Below, piece after piece: positions 24,379 to 37,832 of a DNA stretch of 64,000 bases. The stretch's first letter is position 1; the number at the start of each line of letters is the position of its first letter. Made by a program: the position numbers and the translations under genes. The DNA comes from Ancistrus triradiatus. Lineage: Eukaryota > Chordata > Actinopteri > Siluriformes > Loricariidae. The notes under the pieces were generated by a model. It did not search any database and was not told where the DNA came from. It worked only from the letters and a program-made list of their open reading frames with translations. Location: positions 1 through 64,000 of the forward strand of contig JAJAGP010003160.1 in NCBI GenBank assembly GCA_025084515.1. The letters are read 5' to 3'.

Positions 24379-27300
24379 TCATATACTACATTTATTTGAG
24401 TCAGTTTCGTCATTTTCCTCAGGTTCATTAGTGAAAAAAACTTTGGTGGAGCTAGGGTAGGTGTTTTCTGCTTTTCGGGTGGAAGGCCGTCCATCATGAA
24501 CACCGTGATAAGAAGGCCTTGTCTGTTCAGTCACATGACCCTTAGTATGATCTGAAGTTTCTGGCCTCCACTGCCGGAACTTACAGGAGGCTATAAGAGG
24601 CAGATCTATGTCCAGCTCTTTGCACTCACGTAGCCGCAGCTTCCTGTCCACATGGGTGTAGTGTAGTTCTACCTGGATCACCAGTGGTCTCTGCATAAAT
24701 AAAAATGATATGAAAATGATATGAAACAGATAAGAAACCACTTTTTTAGGAAACTAAAGAAAGTGCACCTCAAGCCTTTGAAGGCAGCATAGTCTCAAAC
24801 TGCTGTCTGGATTCTCAGCTTTGCTCATCAGAAAGGAGTGCATTTCATCTGACATCCCAGGACCTGAGAACATATCCTCCATCGCCTACAAACAGAGATG
24901 GGCAGAACGTCCCAATTGACATACTTAACTAAACTTTAATTAAACAATACCTGACAATGTTGAGTACAAAATACTGGTCTTTTAGTGACATGGGATTCAG
25001 AAAATGCATACACAGCTAATTCTATATTCAGAACTCTCATCTGAAAGGAGACCCATCAAATTTCACCATTACTAAACTAGTCACTGGAGGTGATCTTCCA
25101 ATCAAAAATCTCTGTGAATTAAAAAGACGAAGGCTGCAATTAATTCAGTCACTTAGATTTCAATTCAGCCAGCGCAGACACTGACATACAGATCAAGACA
25201 TGGAATCATTACAGACATACAGTGGGGAAAAAGTATTTAGTCAGCCACTGATTGTGCAAGTTCTCCTACTTAGAAAGATGACAGAGGTCTGTCATTTTCA
25301 TCATACAGTCGTATGAAAAAGTTTGGGCACCCCTGATAATTTTCATGATTTTTCTTTATAAATCATGGTTGTTCCAGCTCAGCAAATTCAGGTCAGGTAC
25401 AATATTCATATAGCAGATGAATCACCGTGATATTTGAGAAGTGAAATTAAGTTTATATGGTTTTTACAGAAAGTGTTGCGAGTAATTATTCAAAACCAAA
25501 ATTAGGCAGGTGCATAAATTTGGGGCACCCTTGTCATTTTTATCGATTTTTGAATACCCTTTAGCACTAATTATTTGAACACCACCAAAATTTGTTTTTT
25601 GTAAGCTCACTGACCCTTGATCGGTCTACATACCACAAGTGAATCCAACTATGAGAAAGGGTTACGGCCCAGGTGGGGTCAAACTGGAAGTTTTTTTTCC
25701 TCCTCTTTGCATCTTCTCTGAAGAGTGGCAACATGGGAGCACCCAAAACAACTCTCAAAGGCCTGAAAACAAAGGTTGTTCAACATCATGGTTCAGGGAA
25801 AGGGAAAAGCTCTCTCAGAGATTTCAGCTGTCAGTTTCCACTGTGAGGAACATAGTGACGCAATGGAAGACCACAGACACAGTTCTAGTTAAGGAACTCC
25901 CGAAGTGGCAGACCAAGAAGAATCTCAGATAGGCAGAGGCGAAGGATGGTGAGAACAGTCATAGTCAAGCCACAGACCACCTTCAAAGACCTACAACCTC
26001 ATCTTGCTGCAGATGGTGTCACTAATCATCGTTCAACTATACAGCACACTTTGCACAAGGAGAGGCTGTATGGGAGAGTAATGCAGAAGAAGCCTTTTCT
26101 GCAGACACGCCACAGTCACTTGAGGTGTGCTACAGCACATTTGGACAATCCAGCTTCATTTTGGAATAAAGTGCTGTGTACTGATGAAACTAAAATTGAG
26201 TTATTTGGACATAACAAGGAGCGGCACACATCCCAAGACAAACATTTGCTACCCACAGTAAAATTTGGTAGCGGTTCCATCAGGCTGCGGGACTGTGTGG
26301 CCAGTGCAGGTACTAGGAATCTTGTTAAAGTTGAGGATCGCATATTCCAGTTAATATCTCCAGATTCTTGAGAACAATGTTCAAGAATCAGTGACAAAGT
26401 TGCACCGAGGCCAACGACCCAAAACCCTGCTCAAAATCTACTAAGGCATTCATGCAGAGGAACCAGTACAACATTCTGGAATGGCCATCTCAGTCCCTAG
26501 ACAAATGTGAGCTGTCCATGCTCGGAAACCATCAAACCTGACTGAACTGGAGATGTTTCTAAAGAAGAATGGTCCAAAGCACCTTCAACCAGAATCCAGA
26601 CTGGAAGCTGTAGGAAGCGTTTAGCGGCTGTTATTTCTACAAAAGGAGGATCTACTAAATATTGATGTAATTTTTCTGCTGGGGTGCCCAAATTTATGCA
26701 CCTGCCTAATTTTGTTTGAATAATTACTGCACACTTTCTGTAAATCCTATACACTTCATTTCACTTCTCAAATATCACTGTGTTCATCTGCTATATGATA
26801 TATTTAACTCAAGTTGCTGATCTGAACAACCAATGATTTATAAACTAAAATCATGAAAATTATCAGGGGTGCCCAAACTTTTTCATACGACTGTAGGTAC
26901 ACTTCAACTATGAGAGACAAACTGAGAAAAAATCAGGAAAATCACATTGTAGGATCTTTTTTAAAGAATTTAATTTTTAAATCATGGTGGAAAATAAGTA
27001 TTTGGTCACCCATAAACCAAGCAGCATTTCTGGCTTCTCACAGACCTGTAACAACCTCTTTAAGAAGCTCTTCTGTCCTCAACTCATTACCTGTATTAAT
27101 TTGGCACCTGTTTGACCTCGTTATCTGTATATAAAAGGACACCTGTCCACAGCCTCAAAACAGTCAGACTCCAAAACTCAACCATGGCCAAGACCAAAGA
27201 AGCAAAGAAAATTGTAGACCTGCAGCAGGCTGGGGAGAGTGAATCTACAATAGGCAAGCAGGTTGGTGTGAATAAATCAACTGTGGGAGCAATTGTAAGA

Positions 27301-30300
27301 AAATGGAAGCCATACAAGACCATTGATGATCTCCCTCGATCTGGGGCTCCACGCAAGATCTCATCCCGTGGGGTCAAAATGATCATGAGAACAGTGAGCA
27401 AAAATCCCAGAACTACACAGAGGGACCAGATGAATGACCTGCAGAGAGCTGGGACCAAAGTAACAAAGGCTACCATCAGTAACACACTATGATGAGAGGG
27501 ACTCAGATCTGACCCCCCTGCTTAAGCCAGTACATGTCCTGGCCCGTCTGAAGTTTGCCAGAGAGCATATGGATGATCCAGAAGAGGATTGGGTGAATAT
27601 CATGTGTTCAGATGAAACCAAAATAGAACTTTTTGGTAAAAACTCAACTCGCTGTGTTTGGAGGAAGAAGGTTGCATCCCAAGAACACCATGCCTACTGT
27701 GAAGCATGGGGGTGGAAACATCATGCTTTGGGGCTGGTTTTCTGCAGCGGGGGCAGGACGACTGATCCATGTTAAGGGAAGAATGAACGGGGCCATGTTT
27801 CGTGAGATTTTAAGCCAAAACCTGCTTCCATCAGTGAGAGCATTGAAGATGGAACGTGGCTGGATCTTTCGTTAAAAGCATTTCAAGGTCTCCAGACCTC
27901 AACCCCATAGAAAATTTGTGGAGGGAGTTGAAAGTCTGTGTTGCCCCAAAACATCACTGCTCTAGAGGAGATCTGCATGGAGGAATGGGCCAAAAAACCA
28001 GCTACAGTGTGTGCCAACCTGGTGAAGACTTACAGGAAACGTTAGACCTCTATCATTGCCAACAAAGGTTATGTTACAAAGTATTGAATTGAACTTTGGT
28101 TATTGACCAAATACTTATTTTCAACCATAATTTACAATTAATTTAATTTCCCGTATTTTTTGGACCATAAGGCGCACTTAAAATCCTTTAATTTTTCAAA
28201 AATCGACAGTGCGCCTTCAAATGCGGTGCGCCTAATGTATGTATTAATTCTGGTTGTGCTTTCTGACCTAGAACCGATTTTAAGCTTACGGCCACCGTAG
28301 TCAGGAGCCTCGTGTAGGAGTAATATGATCTGTGCTTCAACATTACAGTGTGTGCATTCATTCATTCATTTTCTATACCCGCTGCCTCAAAAATGGCACC
28401 TGTTAAGAGACATGCTTATGAAGCGGATTTCAAACTCAACGCTATCAGTCACGCAGTACAATATGGAAATCGAGCAGCTGAACCCAAGTAACAGCAACGA
28501 GACTGACTCGGATAATGATGAGAGGGATCTGGGCATGCTTGTGAGTGTATTGTTTTGTATTTTATGTGTTACAACTGAACAATGCTGAGAGTTATTGTGA
28601 AAGAGTTGAACAAAGTTTGACTTATAAGAGTTTTGTTTCATTTAATGCGCCTTGTAACCCGGTGCGCTTTATGTATGAAAATAGATCCGTTAGCAGCCGA
28701 TCGTTGATATTGCGTCTTATGGTCCGCACCGGATACGGTAAGCTAGTGCCATACAATATAATCCTTTAAAAATCCTACAATGTGATTTTTTTTTCTCATT
28801 TTGTCTCTCATAGTTGAAGTGTACCTATGATGAACTAAGACTAAATACTTTTTTTTGCCCCACTGCACACTGGTCATCATTCACAGTGACTTAACCTGGC
28901 ACCTTTGTAGGACGTACTAAAGTACATTTCTTTAATGTTCTGGGCCCATTCATTCTAAAGAACCATATTTAAACATCATCAACTAAATACCGAACTGAAG
29001 GATTGTAATTTAATCTAGTTCAGTGTCTATATGTCTGAGGACAACCAGACTCACATGTGAAAATATGATTTCAGTTAAACTGACCTCCTTTTGCACTGTT
29101 TTACCCTGCTATAATTCTGCCAACAACAACTAATCAAACGCTAAAAATTCAGTTTCATTCTAGCTTTTCAATCTTCGACATCAGCAGATTAAAAATTTGC
29201 TTAAAACAGTTTCTGATATCACATATTGTAGGTAGAAAAGCACACTTTTGTATTTCATCAGTCTTGACATATGTACAAGAATGCTGGCGTGAAGAGGAAG
29301 TTAAAGGCTGCAACTCACAGGTATACTGCTGAGATTCACAGTGCAGTCCTGAGCCACAGGGCCACTCTTCCTCACCTTGCCAAATACAAGCATGACATTG
29401 GAGAACAGGGCTGAGAAGCTGAGTTCCACCTGAGCCCCGCATAAAAATTCCAGAAGCGATCGGCCTGGCAGAACTGGGAAGCAAATGTCATTAATCATAT
29501 CAAATATCACACACTGTCATGAACTCCCTCCGTTTCAAAGAAACTCATAACTTGTGACTGCAATCTCGAGAGAAGGTGGGTCATGCAGCAAGACAACAAC
29601 CCTAAGCACACAAGTCGTTCTACCAAAGTTAACAGTTAAAGAAGATTAACTTAATGTTTTGGAATGGCTAAGTCAAAGTCCTGACCTTAATCCAACAGAA
29701 ATGTTGTGGAAGGACCTGATGCGAGAAGTTCATGCGAGAAAACCCAAAAAAATCCCAGTTGAAGCTGTTCTGTACAGAGGAACGAGATCAAATTCCTCCA
29801 AGTTGATGTGCAGGACTGATCAACAGTTAACGCAAAATGTTTAGTTACAATTATTGCTGCACATGGGGGTCACACCAGATAATGAAAGCAAAGGTTCACA
29901 TACTTTCACCACTCATAAATATGTAAAAAGAGTCTTTTACAACTATAGTGGATCTTGGTGGGACCACGTTATCCTTAAAAACGTTGTTTTAATACTCAAA
30001 AATATTCCACAATAGTCCATTTTTTCCTCTGTCCCACAGTCCTGTAGGCAAATAACTGTGATAACTGAGTAGTAGTGGTACCACCATTAACAGTGAGAGG
30101 CAGCAGTATGCAACAGAAGCATATCGACTGACAAAAGGCAAAAGAAGGTGGCAGCTTAACTTTTAAAATGTTGCTTAGAATGAAGAAGCTTGAATCGAAA
30201 TCCATTTGCCATGTGACAAAATTTTACTTCCTGAAAACTACCAGATCTGTACTAACTTAAATGACTGCACACTTCTACATGATTGTGAGCATTTAAACAG

Positions 30301-33300
30301 TAAACCAGTCTCCATTCAGTTCTGATTTTTGCACTGGCAGTAACATTAATCTGACTTGAATAATAATACATTCCTAATTTGTTTGTTTGCCTATTACATT
30401 TTTGCAATTGGTGTATAAAAAAAATAAATAAATAAAGCCTCAATAGCAGTACCATAAAATCAATTTGAAAGGTGACTATTTGTTCAGCAAATCCTTTATT
30501 AAAGCTTATACAAATCAAAGGAAAATGTTCTAAATATACAAAGTGCATTTTTTAAAAATTAAATGTAAATATAAAACTTTGCTGATTAATTCATGGTGCT
30601 CTAGGAGTTTCCGAAACTCACCATTAGCCTGTTTCCAACAAGCTTCTCGAAGTCGGAGCTCCATGGTGTGCCCTGCCGTACCCACTGGATCAGTGAGGGC
30701 CCGTGGTTCCTTCAGTGTGTGTTTTATCTCAACCACCTGCCTGCCACACACCAGCTGGTCTTTACCAAGATCTTAAATAAAAAAGGAATAGGATAATTTA
30801 GCACTAATCTGTGAATGTGGATGGACAGAAGTTTGAAGCAACTACTGTATAGTGCCCAAACGAAGTTAAACTTGAAGAAGTTGTGATTCTTCATCATTAT
30901 CATCATTATTGTGTAGCCTTACTGGATTTGCATCTTATGTATAAATTTGTTTAGTAAGATACTGAAAATATCTTCAAATGCTGCATTGATGATCTTGGAA
31001 GGAGAACAATGAGCTTCACTAGCACTTTGGCTCACATTAAAGTCTATATTAAACAATCACTGTATTCCATAATGATCACTAAAAGATGTCACAACAACAG
31101 ATTAATAAAAAAATAATAAATAAAATACAGATCAAAGAGGCACAGTATCTCAGTGGGGAGCGCTGTCATCCAACAGCGAGAAAGTCCTGAGTTCAATCCC
31201 AGCAGTCTGCGTCCTTTCTGTGCGGAGTCTGCATGTGGGTTTACTCCGGGTACTCCGGTTGCCTCCCACAATACAAAGACATGCACTAGATTTACTGATT
31301 ACTCTAAAGTGTGTTTGTGTGCGTGTGTGTGTGTGCGTCCTACAATGGATTGGCTGGTTGTCTAAGGTTGTTCCTGCCTTGCAACCTATGCCACCCTATG
31401 CCAGGATTAAGCGGATAAGAATGTGAATGTATGAATTAATGAAATACAGATTGGAGCTGATCAGTATATTCAAATCTGAAATATCTTTTTCTAGCTGTAA
31501 CACAACAAACTGGAAATTTTAATCTGATAATTGGGGAGGCAATGGCCAGCACTTGACTCTATCCTGGTGTTTATAAAACCACTCTTAAACACTTTTAGCA
31601 GTATGTGTCAGGGCATTATTATCCCGAAATATAGGGTTACAGCTCGCAGCAGCCGTTGGACAGAGAGTGCAGTCCGTGCAATAAGCCTGTAATAGGTGTC
31701 AGGTTTCATATCACACATTACAGAAGAATGAAGTCACAGGCACCTCCTACTTACAAAGGCAAATTATGAGAGAACTGCCAAACAACTGTGTCACACCCCT
31801 TCTCCATGTGATGCATTGAAATATGTGATAACATAATCCTGTTCGAGTACCGAAAGCATAAATGTTTTACTATCCAAAGGTTTCGTTTCCTTTAAAACTA
31901 TGTTTATTACATAGCAGTTATTTTCTTATCAGTACAAAACATTATCCTAGAAAACTTTCATGTACAGTGGGGCAAAAAAGTATTTAGTCAGCACTGACTG
32001 TGCAAGTTCTCCTACTTAGACAGATGAGAGGGGTCTCTAATTTTAATAATAGCTACACTTCAACTATGAGAGACAAAATGAGAAAGAAAATCCAGGAAAT
32101 CACATTGTAGGATTTTTAAAGAATTTAATTGTAAATTATGGTGGAAAATAAGTATTTGGTCGATAACAAAAGTTCAACTCAGTACTTTGTAACATAACCT
32201 ATGTTGGCAATGACAGAGGTCAAACGTTTCCTGTAAGTCTTCACCAGGTTGGCACACACCGTAGCTGGTATTTTGGCCCATTCCTCCATGCTGATCTCCT
32301 CTAGAGCAGTGATGTTTTAGGGCAACACGGACTTTCAACTCCCTCCATAAATTGTTACATTTACATTTACAGCATTTAGCAGACGCCCTTATCCAGAGCG
32401 ACTTACAATTGATACAATCTTACAATCCAAGCAATTGTGGGTTAAGGGTCTTGCTCAAGGACCCAACAGTGGAAGCTTGGCAGAGGTGGGATTTGAACCC
32501 TGGACCTTCTGGTCCATAGTCCAGTACCTTAACCGCTAGGCTACCACAGTTTTGGGGCTGTCGCTGGGCAACACTGACTTTCAACTCCCTCCACAAATGT
32601 TCTATGGGGTTGAGGTCTGGAGACTAGCTAGGCCACTTCCAGGACCTTGAAATGCTTTTTATGGAGCCACTCCATCGTTGCCTGAGCGGTGTGTTTGGGA
32701 TAATTGTCTTGCTGGAAGCCCCAGCCACCTTCCATCTTCAATGCTCTCACTGATGGAAGGAGGTTTTGGCTTAAAATCTCACGACACATGGCCTCGTTCA
32801 TTCTTCCCTTAACACGGATCAGTCGTCCTGTCCCCTTTGCAGAAAAACAGCCCCAAAGCATGATGTTTCCACCCCCATGCTTCACAGTAGGTATGGTGTT
32901 CTTGGGATGCAGCTCAGCATTCTTCTTCCTCCAAACACGACGAGTTAAGTTCTATTTTAGTTTCATCTGACCACATGATATTCACCCAATCCTCTTCTGG
33001 ATCATCCATATGCTCTCTGGCAAACTTCAGACGGGTCTGGACATGTACTGGCCTAAGCAGGGGGCCACGCCTGGCACTGCAGGATCTGAGTCCATCTCGG
33101 CATAGTGTGTTACTAGCTCTCTGCAGGTCATTCTTCAGGTCCCTCCGTGTAGTTCTGGGATTTTTGCTCACCGTTCTCATTATCATTTTGACCCCACGGG
33201 ATGAGATCTTGCGTGGAGCCCCAGATCGAGGGAAATTATCAATGGTCTTGTATGTCTTCCATTTTCTTACAATTACTCCCACAGTTGATTTATTCACACC

Positions 33301-36300
33301 AACCTGCTTGCCTATTGTAGATTCACACTTCCCAGCCTGCTGCAGGTCTACATTTTCTTCCTGTTGCCTTTCGACAGCTGCTGCAGGTCTTGGCCATGGT
33401 TGAGTTTGGAGTCTTACTGTTTGAGGCTGTGGACAGGTGTCTTTGATACAGGTAACGAGGTCAAACAGGTGCCATTAATACAGGTAACGAGTGGAGGACA
33501 GAAGAGCTTCTTAAAGAACCTTGCTTGTTTGTGGGTGACCAAATACTTATTTTCCACCAATTTACAATTTAATTCTTTAAAAATCCTACAATGTGATTTC
33601 CTGGATTTTCTTTCTCATTTTGTCTCTCATAGTTGAAGTGTAGCTATGATGAAAATGACAGACCTTTCTCATCTTTCTAAGTAGGAGAACTTGCACAATC
33701 AGTGGCTGACTAAATACTTTTTTGCCCCACTGTGCATATCTTTGTGGTGAACTACATTGCTGCCAAAGAAAGGTTTTCAGTTAGACAGTCCAACTCAGGG
33801 CTAAGACAATCACCTTCAGAGACCTTTTCCAAGATGTGGGTAAACTTCTGTGGCTGTAGAATATGTTTGTTCAGATATTTGGTAAATATTCCAGTGCTTT
33901 TCCCACCATCCTGTACCTCAAAAGCTTCTGCATCCTCAGTTCTGTCAAGAAAATGCAGTTAATGTGTCAAGCTGAAGAAGACAATGCAATTTTATTATGA
34001 GCTTAGCACTGAATATTAAAATACTTACGTGGCATATCCATAAACTGTATTACCCAGTGGTGCAACTGGCTTTATCTCCGAGGCAAGGCCCCTCTGCTTG
34101 TACCTTTAACAACATAAAAAGGTTTTATTTGTAAATCCTTTCTCTTAATGAGAAATCATGCCCTCTAAAGCAAATTAAAATATTGTGCAAACAAACGAAG
34201 GAGAAAATTCTTAAAAAAATAAATGAACAACAATGTACATTATGTAATACATTTATATAAACTCTATATAATTTATGTAAATCTAAATAATTAGACGATG
34301 GACAGAATATAATGTATGAATGAGTTTTACAAAACATAGGCTAATGGTAGAGACAATGTATTTGAATATGCTATTGCCCTTTTTCTTTTTACAGTCACAC
34401 TCTGTCACATATTAACTCCACGCTTGGTGAAATGATGGTTACTATGTCGTATTTTGTAACTCTGATTTCAATTGTTGGTTTGTGAATCAACATTATATAC
34501 AAAATTGTCAGGTATTCCTGACAAAGGCAGCCGAACGGTCAGTAAAATATCAAACTCATCAAACTACATGAACCAATCAAGAACACATACCTGAAGACCT
34601 TAATTTAACGAAAGAGTATACCACATGTAAACAGTATAATTAATTTGTAATCAGCAGAACTAAAACACAACTATATAGTAAACACTGCGATGGACGGGCA
34701 TCCCTTCTACATCATGCTCACGTCTGAACCCTGTGTTATCCAGGATAAGTAGTGGAACCCTGTGCCACACTAACCAGGAAAAGCAGGTTTAAAACATGAA
34801 CAAATCCTAAATAGATATTTTACCATTATTTAGGATTGTCTTATGTCCTTACACGTATCATTATGAAGTATGTGATATTCAAATGGCACATACATTTAGA
34901 AAAAGACATAAGTGTATAAAAAGAGAACACTATATAAGAAGAAACACTGTCACTCCTGTGGTTATTGCAGCTAGTGCCAACTAGTGCCAAGTTGTACATG
35001 TTACTAACCCTTCTATGGATCTTACTGGTGGTGTAAAAAGGTTGCTCTCCATACCCAGCTGCTCAATTTTTTCCATCCTAAAGGCAATACATTACCTTTG
35101 GTGTACAAATCACAGTTGGGATAAGTTATTATTTAAAAGTCTCAGTACTCTGACGATGTAGAGTGACATGCAACGAGTTACTTCTATCTGTGAGAGAATT
35201 CTTCTAATCTTACTTGGGGCCAACCCCCAGCCTCAGGCTAGTGTCAGGGGAAAAACTCAATTTTCTGGCAAGGCAATGCAAGCTACACAAAAAGAATATC
35301 AGAGACTATGGTATGGGCTTCTAAATCAAGAATGGTTTAATCATTGGCAACTTTGCACACACAGCTTCCGTGGGACTTTTTTCACCTTTATTGACCGCTT
35401 TAGTCACTAGTCATTAAGTCAAGTCAAGTCAGATTCTTTTTACAATGGAGCATTGTCTCAAAGCAGCTTTACAAGTTTAGATTATCTCCTAATAACTACG
35501 TCCAATCCCAAATTGAGCAAGCCTAGGGCGACAGTGGCAAGGAAAAACTCCCTAGTTCTAGGAAGAAACCTTGGGAGGACCAAGACTCAAAAAGGGACCC
35601 AACCTCCTTGGGCGGCATAGATGATAAATCTAAGCCCACTAAGGACAAGTTTGACATAAGATCTACATAAAAAGAATAACTGTATTTGAGTTGTGTGTTG
35701 AAATTCATCGTAGTATCACAATTATGAGCACAAATATTAGCAAAAATAACAACATAGCAAAGAGGTCCCAATTGCATCACAACTTTATTCTTTACACTTT
35801 ATTTTTAGAAGTGTAGATGTTCATGCCTACCATTTTCTGCAGGTATCCAGCAGGATGACATTGAGCCACGTTTGTTTCTCCTGCATGTTGCGCATGACCC
35901 TCTGCACGCACATACAATTCGCTGTGAGGTAGGGTCGTGGAGCATCAATGGCCACTAGGTAGTTCCTGCCCATATGTTCATATCCATGGCCAGCATAGTA
36001 AAAAACAGCTAGAATTTATTAAAAAGAAAGGGAACCACACTCAATCAATAACTATATACTATGGTATTTTTATGGGTTTTTTTAGTCAATGGATGTGACA
36101 TCACATTAGTTTACACACAGAACATTCAGTATATTTGCAGTGCAAATTTATTCGTGTAAAACTGTCTGTCACAAACTGAAGCTAAAGTAATAAAAAGTAA
36201 TATAGCCATAACTTGGTAGAATGAAATTAAATTCAAAACAACAAAATCACAACTCAAGCACTGGTAAAACTGTTTCGTGCCATATATCTAGTGAAATATT

Positions 36301-37735
36301 CAAATTATTCTTAGCAATTCTTCTTTTTAGGTACTTTATTTTAAGCAATCTCTCTTTACTGGCAGATCTTCTGTGCTTGTGATATTTTCTTTACCGACAG
36401 AAGCAGAACATCTGCCACTTTTAGTCATTTTTAACAATTTGTTAGATGACTAGTCAAAAGAAGAAATGGGAAGCACTAAACTACTTTAAGCAAGATTTTC
36501 CCCTACTTTAAGCATATTTACTATTTTACTGTTAATACTATTTACTGTTAATGCTACAAAATCATTATTATAGAACACAAGTACACTTCTTCAGAAATTC
36601 AAATAGATGATGCGGTGAGGTTCAGCTAAACCATCAGTGCTCAGATATTCAAACTGGGTTGCTCTCCTATGAATTATAATGTCACATAAAGCAGGCATGT
36701 ACAAACAACAGCATAAACCTCACCGTAGACTCCATAGTTTAGGAGCTGGAGAAACTTATCGATGGCTGCTTGCATCTCATGAAGAGTGAGATCCAGCAGG
36801 GAAACGACACGGAAACCAAGCTGCTGCAGCAGATTTGCTAGTTCATGAACATCCATAATGGGAGCCATTAACCGAGGATGGTGGGTGTAGTTAAGGTTTC
36901 CAATCAGTAATGCCACTTTGTCTGTTGCTAATTGAAAGATTACTGAATGTTAATTTAAACATTCAGAACATAGCTGAAGGAACATGTTATCAAAAATGCA
37001 GATGCAACTTTTTATTACTGAAAACAGGACATGGAATGCAATAAAAATTTATTATTCAGAATTGATGTAGTAAGAGTGAGTACTAATCAACTTGATACTG
37101 CTATGAAACCTACCTGTGAAGATCTGTGCTTGAAGCTTATCAGGGGTTGCTTTGGAACAGGAAAACAAGAGGCACAAGGTGATGGAATACATAACCATTG
37201 TTTGTACACTTTGACCAATTTCAAATTTCATGACATTTTCTGTCACAGATGAAGACATGGATGATGGCACTAAAACATAAGCAGTACTGTTAGCTTTGGG
37301 TGAATTTATAGCACTGGTAGCTAAGCCACTGGCTCTTAATGTTAAACAGCCATTGGTGTGTCTGTGGCATCTTTTCTTTTCTTTAGTTCATAACATTTGC
37401 TTCCTATAATATGTTTTTTTAAAGGGGACTTGCCAATAAACAGAAAAAATAATTCATCAAGCACGAACAAAAGCACACCATATACATTTTTGATAACCAT
37501 GACTTAACTGTTAAAATAATAATTTAATATGGTGAATAAATCAAATGATGAAAGAAAATTGTAGTTATCAGTAAAAATCTACGTGCTCTAAAATTGTTCA
37601 GAATTGTCAGTTCTTACCAATCACAACATCGGCTGCCTCTGACCATCTCTCCTCCAAAACATTAGAAACAGCACAGAGATATGAGCCAGCATTATCAGGA
37701 TTTGCACTCGTTATCTGAAAGAAGCATCAAAATCA

Positions 37736-37832
<97 letters not shown>

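Larger units (their letters stand above)
25220..28865 (+). mobile_element. Tc1-like transposon, family A, with two nested insertions
   Basis: The inverted repeats are 'cagtggggaaaaagtattta' at the left and 'ttttttgccccactg' at the right. Transposase fragments run on the plus strand: 27184-27492 (helix-turn-helix region, 'KKIVDLQQAGESESTIGKQ') and 27569-28092 (with 'KHGGGNIMLWGWF'). Frames are broken and the QQDN-type block is deleted. It is interrupted by a family-B Tc1 (25306-26893) and a pogo-like element (about 28149-28740). It lies in the paracaspase intron between 29319 and 24885. Confidence 0.88.
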
